Assembly (NCBI GenBank): GCA_965216535.1
Contig: OZ244175.1
Span: 6,696,001 to 6,760,000, forward strand
Origin: Hoeflea_A sp965216535
Lineage (GTDB): Bacteria; Pseudomonadota; Alphaproteobacteria; Rhizobiales; Rhizobiaceae
DNA length: 64,000 nucleotides
Reading direction: 5' to 3'
The notes beneath the pieces are model-generated. The model saw nothing but the letters and a program-made list of their open reading frames with translations, was not told the origin of the DNA and searched no databases. The number at the start of each line of letters is the position of its first letter. Positions within the stretch are counted from its first letter, which is position 1. Of the stretch, positions 62,650 to 64,000 are shown one piece after another. The position numbers and the translations under genes were made by a program.

Positions 62650-62942
62650 GTTCCCAATGTGTTTCGTCTGTTCGGGGCCCGTCAAAATCAGACCGCAAGC
62701 CGGGACTCTATCACAGCACCGTCCGGCATAGGCGGATCATATAGCCTCAAGGCCCCCTGTTGCCATACCTTGTTGGTTTCCAGATTGTCGCAAAATGTAA
62801 CGAAAACAGCTCAATAAGAGGAATGAGCCGGAAATTCGGTCGCCTCGATAAAAATTTCGTCACCGGTCGACAAAACAAGCCCGCCCGAGAAAGCGCATTA
62901 CAATCAACAGATTACCGTCATGCCCCAAGCCAGGCGGCGGGC

Positions 62943-63935
62943 TTAGCTGCCGATTTCGCTCGGATCGAAATTGTATTCAGCCGAACAGAACTCGCATTTG
63001 ACCGATATTTTTCCGTCTTCAATGCTTTCGGCCAATTCGTCTTCGTCGAACCCGTCCAGCACGGAGCGAATCTTGTCGCGCGAACAGGAGCATTTGTCGC
63101 GAACCGCAACCGGCTCGAAAACCCGTACGCCACGTTCGTGAAAGAGGCGATAGAGCAGGCGTTCAGAACCGACCTGCGGGTCAGCCAGCTCGTCATCGGC
63201 GATGGTTTCCATCAGCGCCTTGGCTTCGACCCAATCTTCATCTTCGTCGTATTCGAATTCCTCGACATCGTCGGGAAGGTCGCCACCGGGCAGGTCCGCC
63301 TGGCGCATCCGCTCTTCCGATTCGGGGAGAAACTGCAGCACCACACCACCGGCGCGCCAGTGATGGCCAGAGCCGCCTGCGCCGTCCGGCGCGTAAAGTT
63401 GCGCCGCCGCTAGCCGTACTTCTGTCGGAATTTGCTCCGACTGCCTGAAATAGGCACAGGCGATCTCTTCCAGTGTGGCCCCGTTGAGTTCGACGATGCC
63501 CTGGTAGCGCTGCATATGCGAACCCTGGTCGATGGTGAATGCGAGAATACCGCCACCCAGCAGTTCCTGCGGCTCGAGGCGGCCCTCTGCAACAGCCTCC
63601 GCCAGTGCCTTTTCGTCGAAACGGGCATAAGCACGCAAACTGTCCGGTGTGGAGAAATCAGCCACCAGCATATCCACCGGCCCGTCGCTCTGGGTTTGAA
63701 CGATGAACTTGCCCTCAAATTTGAGCGATGTCCCGAGCAAAACGGTCAGCGTGATCGCCTCGGCCAACAGCCGGGCGACCGGTTCGGGATAGTCGTGTCG
63801 GCCAAGAATGGCGTCGAGCATCGGTCCCAGCTGCACGGCCCGGCCGCGCGCGTCCAGGCCCTCCACCTGAAACGGCACGACCTGATCGTCACCGGCGTAG
63901 CCAATATCGCCAAAAGCTATTTTTTCCGTCGTCAT
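62943..63935 (-). CDS. hslO: Hsp33 redox-regulated chaperone
   Basis: This 330-residue holding chaperone is switched on by oxidation. Its N-terminal domain has VARLLAEAITLTVLLGTSLKFEGKF and the substrate face; the C-terminal redox switch has the zinc cysteines CSC (about 272-274) and CEFC (about 313-316), in the order CxC...CxxC. An acidic insert (DLPDDVEEFEYDEDEDWVE) between them is longer than in E. coli. Its ATG at 63935 is 65 bases from the right edge, where nothing further is recognisable. In Rhizobiales it typically lies near argF and apaG. Confidence 0.95.
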   Translation of the reverse strand: MTTEKIAFGDIGYAGDDQVVPFQVEGLDARGRAVQLGPMLDAILGRHDYPEPVARLLAEAITLTVLLGTSLKFEGKFIVQTQSDGPVDMLVADFSTPDSLRAYARFDEKALAEAVAEGRLEPQELLGGGILAFTIDQGSHMQRYQGIVELNGATLEEIACAYFRQSEQIPTEVRLAAAQLYAPDGAGGSGHHWRAGGVVLQFLPESEERMRQADLPGGDLPDDVEEFEYDEDEDWVEAKALMETIADDELADPQVGSERLLYRLFHERGVRVFEPVAVRDKCSCSRDKIRSVLDGFDEDELAESIEDGKISVKCEFCSAEYNFDPSEIGS

Positions 63936-64000
63936 GTGAAATGGGCGCCTGTCAAAAGCCTGAGCGCTTTTTGTTTGTTGTTGTTATCTAGAGCCTGTCG

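Overview
The window is GC-rich, densely coded DNA from an alphaproteobacterium, most likely of the order Hyphomicrobiales (Rhizobiales) or a close relative, and plausibly marine. The evidence is a class I lysyl-tRNA synthetase, the long form of dCTP deaminase, a SAM-II riboswitch in front of metZ, two TRAP transporters and one TTT transporter, a NavAb/NavMs-type sodium channel and a very large RTX/cadherin-like surface protein. This taxonomic call is inference from gene content. No phage, insertion sequence or CRISPR array was seen.

Layout. (1) 1-8.8 kb: two tandem copies, both on the minus strand, of a giant acidic DUF4214/cadherin-like/RTX protein. The downstream copy runs off the left edge, and its first 536 codons are about 99 percent identical to the complete 2,259-residue copy. 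(2) 8.8-15.6 kb: an ABC-2 type exporter pair, a 1,065-residue BNR/sortilin-like propeller protein, an MFS transporter and a GFA-family zinc protein. (3) 15.6-22.7 kb: a catabolic or import locus in which a GntR/FCD regulator heads a tripartite tricarboxylate transporter (tctC, tctB, tctA) interleaved with two Cys-type sulfatases. Three repeats exactly 31 bp apart lie upstream of the regulator. (4) 22.9-30.5 kb: an NTF2-like protein, an XRE-S24 regulator, an SNase-like protein, lysK, a TerB-like protein, a sterol-desaturase-family hydroxylase, an old-yellow-enzyme reductase, and a DAHP synthase preceded by an aromatic leader peptide and attenuator. (5) 30.5-39.3 kb: a TRAP transporter divergent from an IclR-headed operon (quinone reductase-like MDR, CaiB/BaiF CoA-transferase, urocanase, DUF1330), then a YghU-type GST. 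(6) 39.5-45.5 kb: a ParB-like mini protein, an amino-acid-type binding protein, tRNA-Gly(CCC), an unknown membrane protein, the sodium channel, dcd and SAM-II/metZ. (7) 45.5-54.9 kb: a second TRAP transporter with a MarR regulator, divergent from a four-gene 2-oxoacid dehydrogenase set whose E2 is split into separate catalytic and lipoyl proteins. An XRE-cupin regulator, a GNAT acetyltransferase, a YdcZ-type transporter, a hemolysin III protein and a CDP-alcohol phosphatidyltransferase follow. (8) 55-64 kb: apaG, trkH, a MOSC protein, an RND efflux pump with its adaptor, and hslO.

How the genes work together. Regions 3, 5 and 7 share one architecture: a high-affinity organic-acid importer next to its own regulator and enzymes that would act on the imported compound. 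In region 3 these are desulfation enzymes, in region 5 urocanase plus a CoA-transferase, and in region 7 oxidative decarboxylation of a 2-oxoacid. The housekeeping genes dcd, metZ, apaG and hslO appear to be a conserved backbone into which the metabolic cassettes are inserted.

Regulatory RNA elements are unusually clear here. They are a Phe/Tyr/Trp leader peptide with terminator in front of DAHP synthase, a SAM-II aptamer followed by a terminator in front of metZ, and a 13-bp GC-rich terminator behind the giant RTX gene.
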